DNA of 64,000 nt, taken from NCBI GenBank assembly GCA_965218985.1, contig CBDCMP010000007.1:1922001-1986000 (forward strand), read 5' to 3'. Made by a program: the position numbers and the translations under genes. This DNA comes from Pseudopedobacter sp965218985 (lineage in GTDB: Bacteria > Bacteroidota > Bacteroidia > Sphingobacteriales > Sphingobacteriaceae). The notes below the pieces were generated by a model, which searched no databases, was not told where the DNA came from, and was given only the letters and a program-made list of their open reading frames with translations. Shown here one piece after another: positions 45,722-55,398 of the stretch; position 1 is the first letter of the stretch; every line of letters begins with the position of its first letter.

Positions 45722-47962
45722 TTATCGAGTAAATAATATGGTTTTTCCTTTTGGCAAATCAATTTTAAATTCTTCATTTGCAGCAATAAGTTGAACCGTT
45801 TTTTTATCGATACAAGCTTTTAATCCGTTTAACTTAGCTTTCACAATCAGCTCCGCTCCTGCCAAACTTTTAATTTCGAGGTAGGTTAACTTGCCATCGA
45901 CCATTTTGGCGCTGATTTCAAAAGCGCCTTCAGCAAGCCAGTTTTTAAATTCTAGGTTTTTCCAAGCAGAAGGAACAGCAGGAAAAATTCTCACTTTGCC
46001 GCCCCAAGATTGTAGCAACATATCTTGAATGTTTTGCGCAGCAGAAAGTGGCGTTTCAAAAACAGGCCCTTTTTCTTTGTATAATCCGTTAGGTAATATA
46101 AATCGGTTTAAACCTTTTAAATAGGTTAACGCATCGTCACCGTTTCCGATGGCAGCAGAAATAGACGAAGCTCCTGTATAACTATAACCCTGCAAAGCAT
46201 TGGGGTCGCCAATCCAATGATTTAATGATTGCTCAATTAAAGGTTTGTTTTTTGGCTCGTCAATGTTTAAACCATAAAAAGGGTAAACCATTAACAGGTG
46301 CGAGTAATGCCGATGAGATTCTGTAAAGGGTAAATCCGCCCCAATCATCAAACCATTTTTATCAGTGGGGTAACTAACCAGATTGTTTAGCACTTCTTTC
46401 CATTGAGAACGCATATCTGCATCTGTATTTAAAATTTCTGATGCCTGCAACAATGTTTGCAAACCCCAGCTAATCAATGCTAAATCAAAATTGGCATCTT
46501 TTGTTTCTCCTTTCTGCCCTTTGTTAGCTACCGGGTATTCTGGCGAATAACCCATCGGAACATGGTATTTGCCATCACTTTCTTTTTTAACAAAATGCAG
46601 GTAATAATTTATACTTCGCTTTAAAAGCGGATAGCATTTTTCTTTTAAAAACAGGGGGTCCATGCTGTATCGGTACATTAACCATACGTTGTGCATTGTC
46701 CAAGTTAAGTTTCCATGTAAGTTTTTATAACGCTGATCATCATCGATTGCGCCTTTTAAATCCTGCGAAGTTGCCAAAGCCAAATACGCCGCATCATTTT
46801 GCCACGCCCTAGGCTTTACGTTTTTTATGAGTTGCGCTTCATTTTTCATTAAAGAATTAGGCAACGATTGCGCAATATCTAAATGATTAGAAGTGTTTAA
46901 CAGCCAATAACAGAGCTGTACATTTAAATCCCAAGTAATGTAAGGCCAAGGTGTAGCTTGAAACCATGGTCCAGAAGTATCCATAATTGGTCCATCGGCT
47001 CTGCTTGCGCTCCCAACTTTATACAGTTGTAAATAGTACATTTTCTCCAAAGCTTTATCTGGAATGCTCATAAAGCTTCTTTGATAAAAACTTGCCCACC
47101 AGCTTTGGTGATTTTTAAAGTCTGTTTTTAAATCTTTTTTATCAAAAGCATTTAACACCTCTAAAGCTTTCTGGTTAGATATAGTGCTTGGAAAAGTATG
47201 CTGAATGGTGGCACTGATGATGCTTTTAGATTTTGAACGGAAATCTTGTTTCCAGGCCACCGTAAACTCTCCACCGGCTAAAAAACGCTGAGTAATCAGG
47301 TTGACCTTGCCCACCTTTGAAAATACCGGTTTTGGGTTTGGCTCATAAATTTTCAATATATCCAAATACTTATCGCCATAAGCGGCTGCATATTTTTTGA
47401 TGTTTTTCTCGCTATCGGGGAAGTTGATATTCCTTGTTGTTTTTGCTTCGGCAGGCTCGAAACTTAATGCATAATTCTCGTTTCCCTTACAGCTGATTTC
47501 AGTTATGATTAGATCTTTTTTCGCGTGTAAAAAATGGTGCAGATCAATTTCCCCTTCCGTAGTTTCAATTTCTCCGCTTAAGTTTGCACTATAAAGGTTT
47601 TGTTGGAAACTGCCGTTCAGTATTCTTCCTTTGAACTTAATGTTTAAAAAACCAATAAGTAGCCGTGGACGAGAATAGGCTGTCCAGCCAGAAGAATCAC
47701 TTCTATGGTCACATACGTCGGTTCTAAAAAGTTGAATTTTCAAAACATGATCATCGGTAGTGTCGCGATAAACCATCGAACCAATAAATCCGTTTCCAAA
47801 ATAAGGCGCTTCGTCCCAACTTTTTGGAAGCGTTTTAAAATCGAGATTTTTATCAGCAAAAAAAGCTTTGTAATCAATCCCTTTTACCTGAGCTTTGGCA
47901 CCAAAACTGAGAACACTCGCCAGTAAAAAAAACAATAAAAAACGGATTGTAAAAACTTTCAT
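45722..47962 (-). CDS. GH95 family alpha-L-fucosidase
   Basis: GH95 enzymes hydrolyse alpha-1,2-linked fucose with inversion, including from xyloglucan and glycans. The 746-residue protein has a signal peptide (to about GAKAQ, residue 25), an N-terminal beta-sandwich (APYFGNGFIGSMVYRDT), and an (alpha/alpha)6 region with TPWPYITWDLNVQLCYWL near residues 340-350, where GH95 catalytic asparagines lie. A C-terminal beta-domain follows (LLQSWGGKVRIFPAVPSAW). Full length and open. It is the paralogue of the pseudogene at 34022-36410. Confidence 0.85.
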   Translation of the reverse strand: MKVFTIRFLLFFLLASVLSFGAKAQVKGIDYKAFFADKNLDFKTLPKSWDEAPYFGNGFIGSMVYRDTTDDHVLKIQLFRTDVCDHRSDSSGWTAYSRPRLLIGFLNIKFKGRILNGSFQQNLYSANLSGEIETTEGEIDLHHFLHAKKDLIITEISCKGNENYALSFEPAEAKTTRNINFPDSEKNIKKYAAAYGDKYLDILKIYEPNPKPVFSKVGKVNLITQRFLAGGEFTVAWKQDFRSKSKSIISATIQHTFPSTISNQKALEVLNAFDKKDLKTDFKNHQSWWASFYQRSFMSIPDKALEKMYYLQLYKVGSASRADGPIMDTSGPWFQATPWPYITWDLNVQLCYWLLNTSNHLDIAQSLPNSLMKNEAQLIKNVKPRAWQNDAAYLALATSQDLKGAIDDDQRYKNLHGNLTWTMHNVWLMYRYSMDPLFLKEKCYPLLKRSINYYLHFVKKESDGKYHVPMGYSPEYPVANKGQKGETKDANFDLALISWGLQTLLQASEILNTDADMRSQWKEVLNNLVSYPTDKNGLMIGADLPFTESHRHYSHLLMVYPFYGLNIDEPKNKPLIEQSLNHWIGDPNALQGYSYTGASSISAAIGNGDDALTYLKGLNRFILPNGLYKEKGPVFETPLSAAQNIQDMLLQSWGGKVRIFPAVPSAWKNLEFKNWLAEGAFEISAKMVDGKLTYLEIKSLAGAELIVKAKLNGLKACIDKKTVQLIAANEEFKIDLPKGKTILFTR

Positions 47963-48050
47963 TATCAGATAAGGTTATATGGGAAAAACTCGTTTTGGTG
48001 CGTTCTAAACTTTAACTGCCGTTCAAATTGAAGGTTGAATTATCTAAAAG

Positions 48051-48859
48051 CTATTTTTTCGTGTGCAGTTCTAGCATTTTTTGTGCAAATCGCTTTCCTA
48101 AAACGATGGCTGAAGCCCTATCAAAATGAGTATTATCTCCTTTATCCAGTAAGCCTTCTGAACTGGCAATAGCTGTGTTGCTAACCGTTGCAGATAGTTT
48201 TGCAGTTTGCTTATTGAATAAGTTGGGTTATACCTCCCCAATTGTCCAACTACAAAAGGCAATTCATCGTTGCCCACCAAAGTTCTCACTCTTTTTATTA
48301 GTGCTTCTAATTTTGGGAGATAAACCGCCGCTTTTGAAACGCCGCTATCGCTTTCTCCCTGATGCCAAATCACTCCCTTGACCGTTCCATATTTCATGGT
48401 TTCAACAATTCTTTTTTCTGCGTCGTCCCACGGATATTTATTTGTGTTTTTATAGTAACCACCCGGTCTCCAAGAATCAATAGAAGTACCACCAACTGCT
48501 GTAGGAACCAATCCAATAACCTTATTTGGGTTCGCTTTTTGCATTGCTAAACCGAACGACAATCCGGGACCTACAGCTACAACACCAGGTTTATCAAAAT
48601 GTAGAGGATTTTTCGCAGGCAACCATTTTAAATCTGCGGTCAGCATTAAAACTTTGGTGTTTTGGATGACGCTGTCTTGCGGAATCAAAGGTCCACGACC
48701 AGCCACGTTTGACTGCCCCATTAAAATGTAAAGGTCTAACGATTTGCTGGCAATAGCTTGGTCTGCTTTTGCACTTTCATTTTTGCTAGCGCATGAAGTC
48801 ATTAACAATAGAAATACAGCAGTGGCGTAACAGGAAATTTTAACTAATAGGTGGGTCAT
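48051..48859 (-). pseudogene. sialate O-acetylesterase / SASA-domain lipoprotein, frameshifted
   Basis: SASA-domain enzymes deacetylate polysaccharides. A lipoprotein signal (LLLMTSC, Cys23) is followed by GQSNVAGRG with the nucleophile Ser50 and VIWHQGESDS. Near 48220 the frame slips: the open frame ends in an unrelated tail at 48098. The continuing homologous frame encodes AIASSEGLLDKGDNTHFDRA and ends FAQKMLELHTKK at 48051. The slip removes the D-x-x-H catalytic histidine segment, so the open 253-residue product should be inactive. Confidence 0.75.
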
Positions 48860-48941
48860 TTTTATGGCATTAAAAGCTTTAAAAAGCTGGATATTATTAA
48901 ATCAAATATAATATTTACACCACATAGGTAACCCCTGTCAA

Positions 48942-48952
48942 TTGATACATTT
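48942..48952 (+). promoter_or_regulatory. TTGATACATTT motif upstream of the SASA esterase
   Basis: An exact copy of the motif at 41423 lies 83 bases upstream of the esterase start, in a 312-base gap without genes between the esterase and the GH2 remnant. The esterase and GH95 may form one transcription unit controlled from here. Confidence 0.4.
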
Positions 48953-49171
48953 ATGCCTGTAATTTTAGACATCATTAACATTAAATTAGTTAAACACATA
49001 TAAATGAAGAGTTTGCATTGTACGTATTAGCCTTTTAAAATGTGTAATTTTTTGCTGAAGCGGTAACATTTACCACGCCTTTTTGCAGCTTATGTAAGGT
49101 GGGCAAGCCACATTAATGGCCTACTTTAGCATCAGACCATTTTTAAGCTCAACCTACACAACATTTAAGAT

Positions 49172-49428
49172 ATGAAGTATTTAAAGCCCCTAGGTTTTTT
49201 ATTATGTTATTTTTTTAGCTCTCCAACTATTTCTGCGCAAAATTCCGATCCAAACATTTCCATCAACAAAAATTGGAAGTTTCAATACGGCGGTACTGAT
49301 TTTGCCGAAACTAAAGATTTTAAAGATACAAACTGACCAACAGTAAACGTTCCGCATATGTGGAATGCAACTGATGTTTTTGATGACGATTTAACTTACG
49401 CCAGAGGAGTAGCTTGGTATCGTAATGC
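49172..49428 (+). pseudogene. GH2 beta-galactosidase, N-terminal fragment
   Basis: The ATG at 49172 opens a signal peptide (FLLCYFFSSPTISAQ) and the sugar-binding domain start ISINKNWKFQYGGTDFAE. A TGA at 49334 replaces the expected Trp in DTNWPTVNVPHMWN. The frame then continues LTYARGVAWYR and is cut at about 49425, where SusD sequence begins. Only about 85 of some 800 residues remain. Confidence 0.75.
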
Positions 49429-50174
49429 GAAGATATCATAGCGCAACAGGGCCTCACGCACAAATGGTTATCAGTGGTGTAAAACCACTACAATTTACTG
49501 TAGAGAGAGGTTCCAGAGGTATTGGAAGAGAACAACCTACCAAATTCGCTTTTGATTTATATGAGAAACAGGATGACCGCTTCTCCAACTATGCGATCAG
49601 ACATTTCTATATTCTTAAAAACGCATCAGACAACGCTCCTGCTCCGGCAGATCTTTTGCCTCCCGGGTATCATTATGGAGACACCATTAAAGAATCATAT
49701 ACCCCAGATTTAGTGGGCACAACCAACACAACAAATTTAAGATATCCTTGTGTTCGTAAATATGATGCTGCAGTACCTGAAATTATAGACTTGCCTCAAA
49801 CTTATAACGACCAGACATATTTGAGACTTGCAGAAACTTATCTTTTAAAAGCAGAAGCTCAGTTTAAGCTAGGTGATAAAGCAGGTGCTGCTGAGACACT
49901 TAATACAGTAAGAAGAAGATCTCATGCCAGTGATATTACTGCTGCAAATGTAACACTGGATTTTATTCTTGATGAAAGATCCCGCGAGCTTCTTGGAGAA
50001 GAACATCGCCGTTACACTTTATTGCGTACAGGAAAATGGTTAGAACGTGTGGCTGCCTATAACCATCGCGGTGGGCAAACTATTGCACCTCGTGATACAT
50101 TGTTTCCTATTCCTCAAGTGGTGATTGATGCTAATTTGACATTAAAAATGCCTCAAAACCCTGGTTTTCAATAG
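49425..50174 (+). pseudogene. SusD/RagB lipoprotein, C-terminal fragment
   Basis: The 249-residue frame equals the C-terminal half of a SusD-family glycan-binding lipoprotein: FAFDLYEKQDDRFSN, YLRLAETYLLKAEAQFKLGD, FILDERSRELLGEEHRR and the end DTLFPIPQVVIDANLTLKMP. The lipoprotein signal and first half are missing, replaced by the GH2 fragment, and no SusC partner is adjacent. It is probably not exported and not functional. Confidence 0.75.
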
Positions 50175-50187
50175 TATTAATTGCTTT

Positions 50188-50225
50188 AAGGATTCGATAT
50201 CTATTCAATATCGGATCCTTTCTAA
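50188..50225 (+). terminator. Intrinsic terminator after the SusD fragment
   Basis: AAGGATTCGATAT (50188-50200) pairs with ATATCGGATCCTT (50208-50220), with a seven-base loop and a short T-containing tail. Read-through into the next lipoprotein gene would be limited. Confidence 0.65.
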
Positions 50226-50361
50226 TAAGGTGACAGAAAACTGTTAGGGCTTGCTTTTGCCTAATGGTAATAAGGAATTTCCCAAACAATCTTAGTTGAC
50301 GCTACAATCGCTCATATTATACTTGATTTATCACTAGTTATTTAATTTAAATTGATTAATT

Positions 50362-51987
50362 ATGAAAAAGCAAAATATTATTATCGCAATAACTACAATT
50401 GTAGTATTTGTATCATTATTTATAATCTCATGTAAAAAAGAATTGATAAGTAATGATGAAAATTATAAATCTGACCTTATCTCTTATTATTCAGGTAATG
50501 GCGGTTCCCTTACCAGTATAACAGCAAATTGGGACAATTGGACAGATGGAGATAATTACAATGTTGCAATGGCTAATACCGATTTCGGCAACATCCATAA
50601 CTTTACACAGGTTGAACAGGCTCGAACTTTAATTTCATTATCACGCCTACGAGTAACCCTTTTAAAAAATGAGTATGGTGCTGCCGGAGGAGTAATCACA
50701 AATACTGATTTGTCACCCAAGGATGGTTTCGAAATAAACTTTAAGGTGAAGTTCCATTCCACTTTTGACTTTACTCAAAACGGAGGGCGATGCGGATGGG
50801 GTTTTGATATTGGTGATGGAGCAGGTAGTGTAGCAGATGGAGAAGGGGGTAGCTTTCGTTTAGCTTGGGATACGGATGCGAACGGAAATCCTTATCTAAA
50901 GCCTTATATCTATTATGCAGATATGACTAATCAATCAGAAGGGGATGACTTTGGTGTGCGTTATCCTGCTACTGGTAGTATTACAGGTAGTGTTTGGTAT
51001 GATGTGAAAATGGTTTTTAAAGCAAACTCTTTTATGGATAGAAATGGAAGAGCAGAACTGTACATTAATAACACACAGGTTTTGAATGTTCCTATTAGAT
51101 GGACATTAAACAATCTCAAAAGAAAAGCAAACTCATTACTGTTCTCCAACTACAGATCAGGTTCAGGCAGTCAATCGTCAATTGATTGCAATATGTGGTT
51201 TGACGATTTTTCTCTAACGAGCACAACCCCTACCTATACACCAACATGGGTGGATAATAATGTCACTGTAGATAGTGCATTTGATCAAACTTCTCAGACA
51301 GAATATTATGTTACTACTATCAAAAACGGAGACTCTACAAGCTTAAAGATGGCCTTAGCAGATCAATCATGGGGTGAGGTAGGAGATCATTTTGCTAGAA
51401 GATTAGATGCTGCAGTAGTATTAAATGCTTCTATGGGAATACCTGATTTACCTGGCAATCAAAAACAAGCAATTGGCAAGCAAGTAATCAATGATCAGAT
51501 TATACAGGATATATTCGCTAAAAACTTTACGCTAGGAATTAAGGATAATAATACATTGGTTGATTACGATACGCCAACTACTGCTCAGGCAATGATTGAT
51601 GATGGCTCTCATTATGCACTTTCAGCTTTTTCTCCATTAATCAAAAATTACCAATCTGTTGTTGACAGTGCATTAATGGTAAGAATGACAAATTATGATG
51701 ATAAAAACCCTAGACAAGTTATAGGACAATTGGGTAATAATGACATCATCATTTTTAGTACTGCAGGCAGAGATAAAGGTGGAGAAGGTATGGTTGTGGG
51801 TGACCTATTGCGCTTACTACAAAACTATAACACCAAATATGCATTTATGCTTGATGGCGGAGGAAGTGTTCAAACAATTGTGAATGGGAAGATTATGACT
51901 CATCTAATTGATACTGGAGGAACTGCCTTAAGAGCTCGTCCTAATTTCTTGTATATTCCTTATCCACACAATTCTAGTGGTGATTAA
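50362..51987 (+). CDS. lipoprotein with concanavalin-like and phosphodiester glycosidase (NAGPA/DUF2233) domains
   Basis: This 541-residue protein has a lipoprotein signal (LFIISC, Cys24). Residues about 50-285 form a beta-rich lectin/lyase-like domain (DGFEINFKVKFHSTFDFTQN, WYDVKMVFKANSF). Residues about 300-535 show the NAGPA fold: VVLNASMG, NPRQVIGQLGNNDIIIFS and AFMLDGGGSVQTIVNGK. Phosphodiester glycosidases hydrolyse sugar-phosphate diesters. The pairing suggests a surface enzyme on a phosphate-bearing glycan; the substrate is unknown. The gene is intact. Confidence 0.75.
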   Translation: MKKQNIIIAITTIVVFVSLFIISCKKELISNDENYKSDLISYYSGNGGSLTSITANWDNWTDGDNYNVAMANTDFGNIHNFTQVEQARTLISLSRLRVTLLKNEYGAAGGVITNTDLSPKDGFEINFKVKFHSTFDFTQNGGRCGWGFDIGDGAGSVADGEGGSFRLAWDTDANGNPYLKPYIYYADMTNQSEGDDFGVRYPATGSITGSVWYDVKMVFKANSFMDRNGRAELYINNTQVLNVPIRWTLNNLKRKANSLLFSNYRSGSGSQSSIDCNMWFDDFSLTSTTPTYTPTWVDNNVTVDSAFDQTSQTEYYVTTIKNGDSTSLKMALADQSWGEVGDHFARRLDAAVVLNASMGIPDLPGNQKQAIGKQVINDQIIQDIFAKNFTLGIKDNNTLVDYDTPTTAQAMIDDGSHYALSAFSPLIKNYQSVVDSALMVRMTNYDDKNPRQVIGQLGNNDIIIFSTAGRDKGGEGMVVGDLLRLLQNYNTKYAFMLDGGGSVQTIVNGKIMTHLIDTGGTALRARPNFLYIPYPHNSSGD

Positions 51988-52407
51988 TAGGCAATGAATT
52001 AATATATTACTGATAGGTTATCTGCTTAAAAAAATTTCAATTAACCTATTGTAACTAATTTTTTATAAACAATTAAATACGTTAACGATAAATCAACGTT
52101 AAAGAGTAGTTTTAACAAAATGCTTTGAAAGGTCAAACCTTGAAATGTAATAGGTGGTGAGTAAAATGGGAAAATGAAAGCTGGATATTACGGTTCGATT
52201 AGTGCCAGGGATTTCGGTCAGATGATGCCAGGGATTTCGGTTCAAAAGGTGCCATTTTAGATTAGTCTCAAAAGGATTTTTACGGTTCGTTTTGTGCCAT
52301 CGGGATTGGGTGAGGATTTTTACCCGAAACAGCTGAGGAGTACGGTTCGTTTTGTGCCACTTTAAAAGATCAAGAAACTACCTTGTCGCGCTAATTATAA
52401 CAGCGAT

Positions 52408-53950
52408 ATGGCCAACATACTTGATCCTATGGACTTAAAACAGATAATTACCTTACACCTTGATGGAACGAGCAACCGCAGAATAGGTTCTATCCTAGGT
52501 ATCTCCCGCAATACGGTAAACACTTATATGCAGCTGTTTACGGCGAGTGATTATACCCTTAAAGAGCTCCTGCAATTTGATACCCCCGCATTGTCCGAGC
52601 TTTTCACCTCCCATACCACCGTTGATACCTCACGGCACAACGAACTGATGCTTTACTTCGAAGGGATCAATAAGGCTCGGACTCACCCAGGATTCACCTT
52701 TTTGTATCATTACCAGCAATATTTCTTGCAGGTGCAGGATCCCTACAGCTATACTCAATTCCTGGAACATTACCGGCGCAAATATCCAAGGGAGAAGGGG
52801 TTCCGTGAAACCCGATCATATTGCCGCACAAGAGATGTTCATCGATTTTGCAGGAAAGAAACTTCATATGGTAAACAAGGACACCGGAGAGGTGGTTCCT
52901 GTAGAAATCTTCGTAGCTATCCTGCCCTGTAGCCATTACACTTATGTCCGTGCCTGTATGAGCCAGAAACGGAGTGATCTGATCAGCTACTGTACTCATG
53001 CCCTGGAGTTTTATGGTGGGGTTCCTAAAGCGATCGTTTCAGACAATCTAAAGTCGGCGGTCAATCGGGCCAGTAAATACGAAGCGGGTATCAACCGTAG
53101 CTTCAAAGACTTTGCACGGCATTACAACTGTGTGATCAATCCTACCCGCGGGTACTCTCCCCAAGATAAAGACCTGGTAGAGAACGCGGTACATCTTGCT
53201 TATCAGCGTATCTATTACCCACTTCGGGAGATGACCTTCTTTTCCCTGGAGGAGCTGAATCGAGAGATTGCCGAACTGCTACAAAGTTACAACAGCTTGA
53301 TGTTCCAACGCAAGGAGTCCAGTCGCATCGAGCTCTTTCAGACTGTTGAACGGCAATACCTCAAACCTTTGCCCGGTACTGCTTACCAACTTAAAGACTA
53401 CAAGCGGGCCAAGGTTCAGAAGATGGGCTATGTCTACTTTTCTCCCGATAAGAGCTACTATAGCGTTCCCTACCGTTATATTGGGAAGGAAACCCAGATC
53501 CATTACACCGGGAGCAGGATTGAGGTCTTCTATAACCATCAGCGTATCGCTGTACATCAGCGAAACCTCACCAAGGGATCTTATGTCACCAATAACGACC
53601 ATTTGAGCAGTACCCATAAGTTCTACTCGGATTGGAATCCGGGGTTCTTTAAGAAAAAGGCAGCAATCCATGGCCAACATGTATTGAGCTGTATAGAACA
53701 TATCCTAACGGCGCAAGACTATCCAGAGATAGGCTACAAAAGGGCACTGGGCGTTATTCAGTTACATCGTGCCTATGGCTCCCGGCGGCTTGATGAGGCC
53801 TGCAAAAGAGCGTTGGAAACGGACAGCTGTTCCTATATGCGCATCAAAAGCATCCTGAAGAACAATATGGATAAGATACCATTGACAGCACACAGCAAAC
53901 CCCATATCCCAGTACATGATAATATACGCGGAGCCTCCGCCTACAAATGA
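52408..53950 (+). pseudogene. istA: IS21 family transposase IstA, frameshifted
   Basis: The N-terminal helix-turn-helix (NRRIGSILGISRNTVNTYMQ) is read from 52408 to about 52800. The integrase-like DDE domain (AAQEMFIDFAGKKLHMV, KAIVSDNLKSAVNRASK) is read in another frame up to 53950. One base too many in the GGGGTT run near 52800 explains the break; removing it gives EKGSVKPDHIAAQEM. The open parts are 52408-52932 and 52805-53950. Programmed shifting is possible but not usual for istA. Confidence 0.85.
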
Positions 53951-53971
53951 TAACAGATAAAAAAAAGAAAA

Positions 53972-54709
53972 ATGAACAATCAGACAATCGAAAAGTTACG
54001 GGGCATGCGCCTGGGAGCGATGGCCCGGTTACACCTCAGCTACGTTGAACAGAACAGGCTTGGGGGAATGACATGTGAGGAATATCTTGCATTACTTACC
54101 GACCATCAATGGGAAGAACGCGAAAACAGTAAGATTGACCGGTTATTGAAACAGGCTGCCTTCAGACAGGATGCCAGCATAGCCGATATCAGCTATACAG
54201 CTGAACGTAACCTTGACAGGAATATGTTTGCCAGACTGGCCACACTTGACTTCACCACACGAAAAGAGAACGTTATTATCTGCGGAGCTTCGGGTACAGG
54301 GAAAAGTTATCTCTCACAGGCACTGGGGCACCAGGCCTGTCTTTCTGGGACAAGGACACTGTATGGGGTTACTGCAAGACTATTCAAAAAGCTCAAGCTC
54401 AGCAGGGTCGACGGCACATATCTTAAGGAACTGGAGAAACTCACCAAAATGGATCTGCTTATTCTGGATGACTTCGGTTTACAGGCTTTCGAGAATCAGG
54501 ATAGGGAAACACTAATGGATATAATCGATGGCCGACATGGTAAAAAGTCAACAATCATCTCATCGCAGATACCCGTCTCGGCATGGTACGAAATTATTGG
54601 TGGCGAGGGTACTATTGCAGATGCAATACTCGACCGAATAGTAAATTCGTCCCACAGGATCGATCTCAAAGGAAATTCGATGAGAAAAGGAATATTGAAA
54701 CAGGAATAA
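53972..54709 (+). CDS. istB: IS21 helper ATPase IstB
   Basis: This 245-residue DnaC-like AAA+ protein has Walker A CGASGTGKSYLSQAL, Walker B LLILDDFGLQ and the box VI arginine region ILDRIVNSSHRI. IstB bends target DNA and stimulates IstA. It is intact and 21 bases after istA. Confidence 0.93.
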   Translation: MNNQTIEKLRGMRLGAMARLHLSYVEQNRLGGMTCEEYLALLTDHQWEERENSKIDRLLKQAAFRQDASIADISYTAERNLDRNMFARLATLDFTTRKENVIICGASGTGKSYLSQALGHQACLSGTRTLYGVTARLFKKLKLSRVDGTYLKELEKLTKMDLLILDDFGLQAFENQDRETLMDIIDGRHGKKSTIISSQIPVSAWYEIIGGEGTIADAILDRIVNSSHRIDLKGNSMRKGILKQE

Positions 54710-54774
54710 CAACAACTTTTTTATATAATTGTATGATCTTTTAAAGTGGCACGGTTTGACCGAAATCGCTGGCA

Positions 54775-55398
54775 TGGTCCCTCCGAAATACCCAATTATA
54801 CAGCGGTAAGAATCTAAATGTAATATATTGATCATATTAAGTGTTGACAAGCTCGGCGGCATTGATGGGCTGGAACGTTGTTCGTCTAGCTTTGCATCTG
54901 ATGGATGTTTAAGGATAAAATAAAATCGCTAAGCACCAGAAGTGGCATGGATGACGGTTTATTTACCGCCCGACTTTCTTTCAAATGGGCCTTGCTAAGG
55001 TGGTAACTGTTAAGGGGTCTCGGCGTCTTCCTTTAATCCGGTAGCCTGGCTAGCTGATGTCTTTTATGGATTTAACTACCCGAGAACGAAGCTTTTCAGC
55101 AATACCAATACCCTTAATTTAACAGGGTGGTGATCACGTTTTTTGCAGCTGAGCAACAAAGTTAATGATGAATTCGGTCCCCGATCCGACTTCGCTTTCC
55201 ACAACCATACTTTTACCTGTTCGTTCTCCGCAGGATGGTGGTTGAGCGAAACGAGGCTTTTGAAGAGATAGTCAAAGAAACAAAACGAATTGCAGCCAAA
55301 AACAACACATAAAAAAATTATTAGATAAATTTTAAACAGCTTCTAATATTTGGGATTTCATGTTTATTAATTTTGAATTTCTTAATTTAAAGGGGTTC
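54775..55398. other. Gene-poor stretch with gene debris
   Basis: No intact gene is seen between the IS21 element and the GH31 gene. It holds a histidine-kinase end fragment (55134-55229) and a short plus-strand frame near 55234 ending EEIVKETKRIAAKNNT, which looks like the tail of another lost gene. The base composition is higher in GC than its surroundings, in keeping with imported debris. Confidence 0.35.
55134..55229 (-). pseudogene. sensor histidine kinase, C-terminal fragment
   Basis: The minus strand encodes VVESEVGSGTEFIINF followed by a short tail and a stop. This is the last strand block of the HATPase_c domain (the SexGxGTxF motif) of a sensor kinase. Upstream sequence does not continue the domain, so only about 30 residues survive. 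It may derive from a regulator of the former utilization locus. Confidence 0.55.

Larger units (their letters stand above)
52186..54774 (+). mobile_element. IS21-family insertion sequence
   Basis: The element contains istA and istB. The right end read inward (TGCCAGCGATTTCGGTCA, ending at 54774) matches TGCCAGGGATTTCGGTCA at 52203. The left end also has three copies of TACGGTTCG[AT]TT.GTGCCA (near 52187, 52278 and 52342), the multiple terminal repeats typical of IS21. Exact left boundary and target duplication are not resolved. Confidence 0.8.

Noticed and set aside
52408..53950. Programmed frameshift to explain the split istA
   Set aside because: istA is normally a single frame in IS21; a one-base indel in a G run is simpler, with no slippery motif evident.
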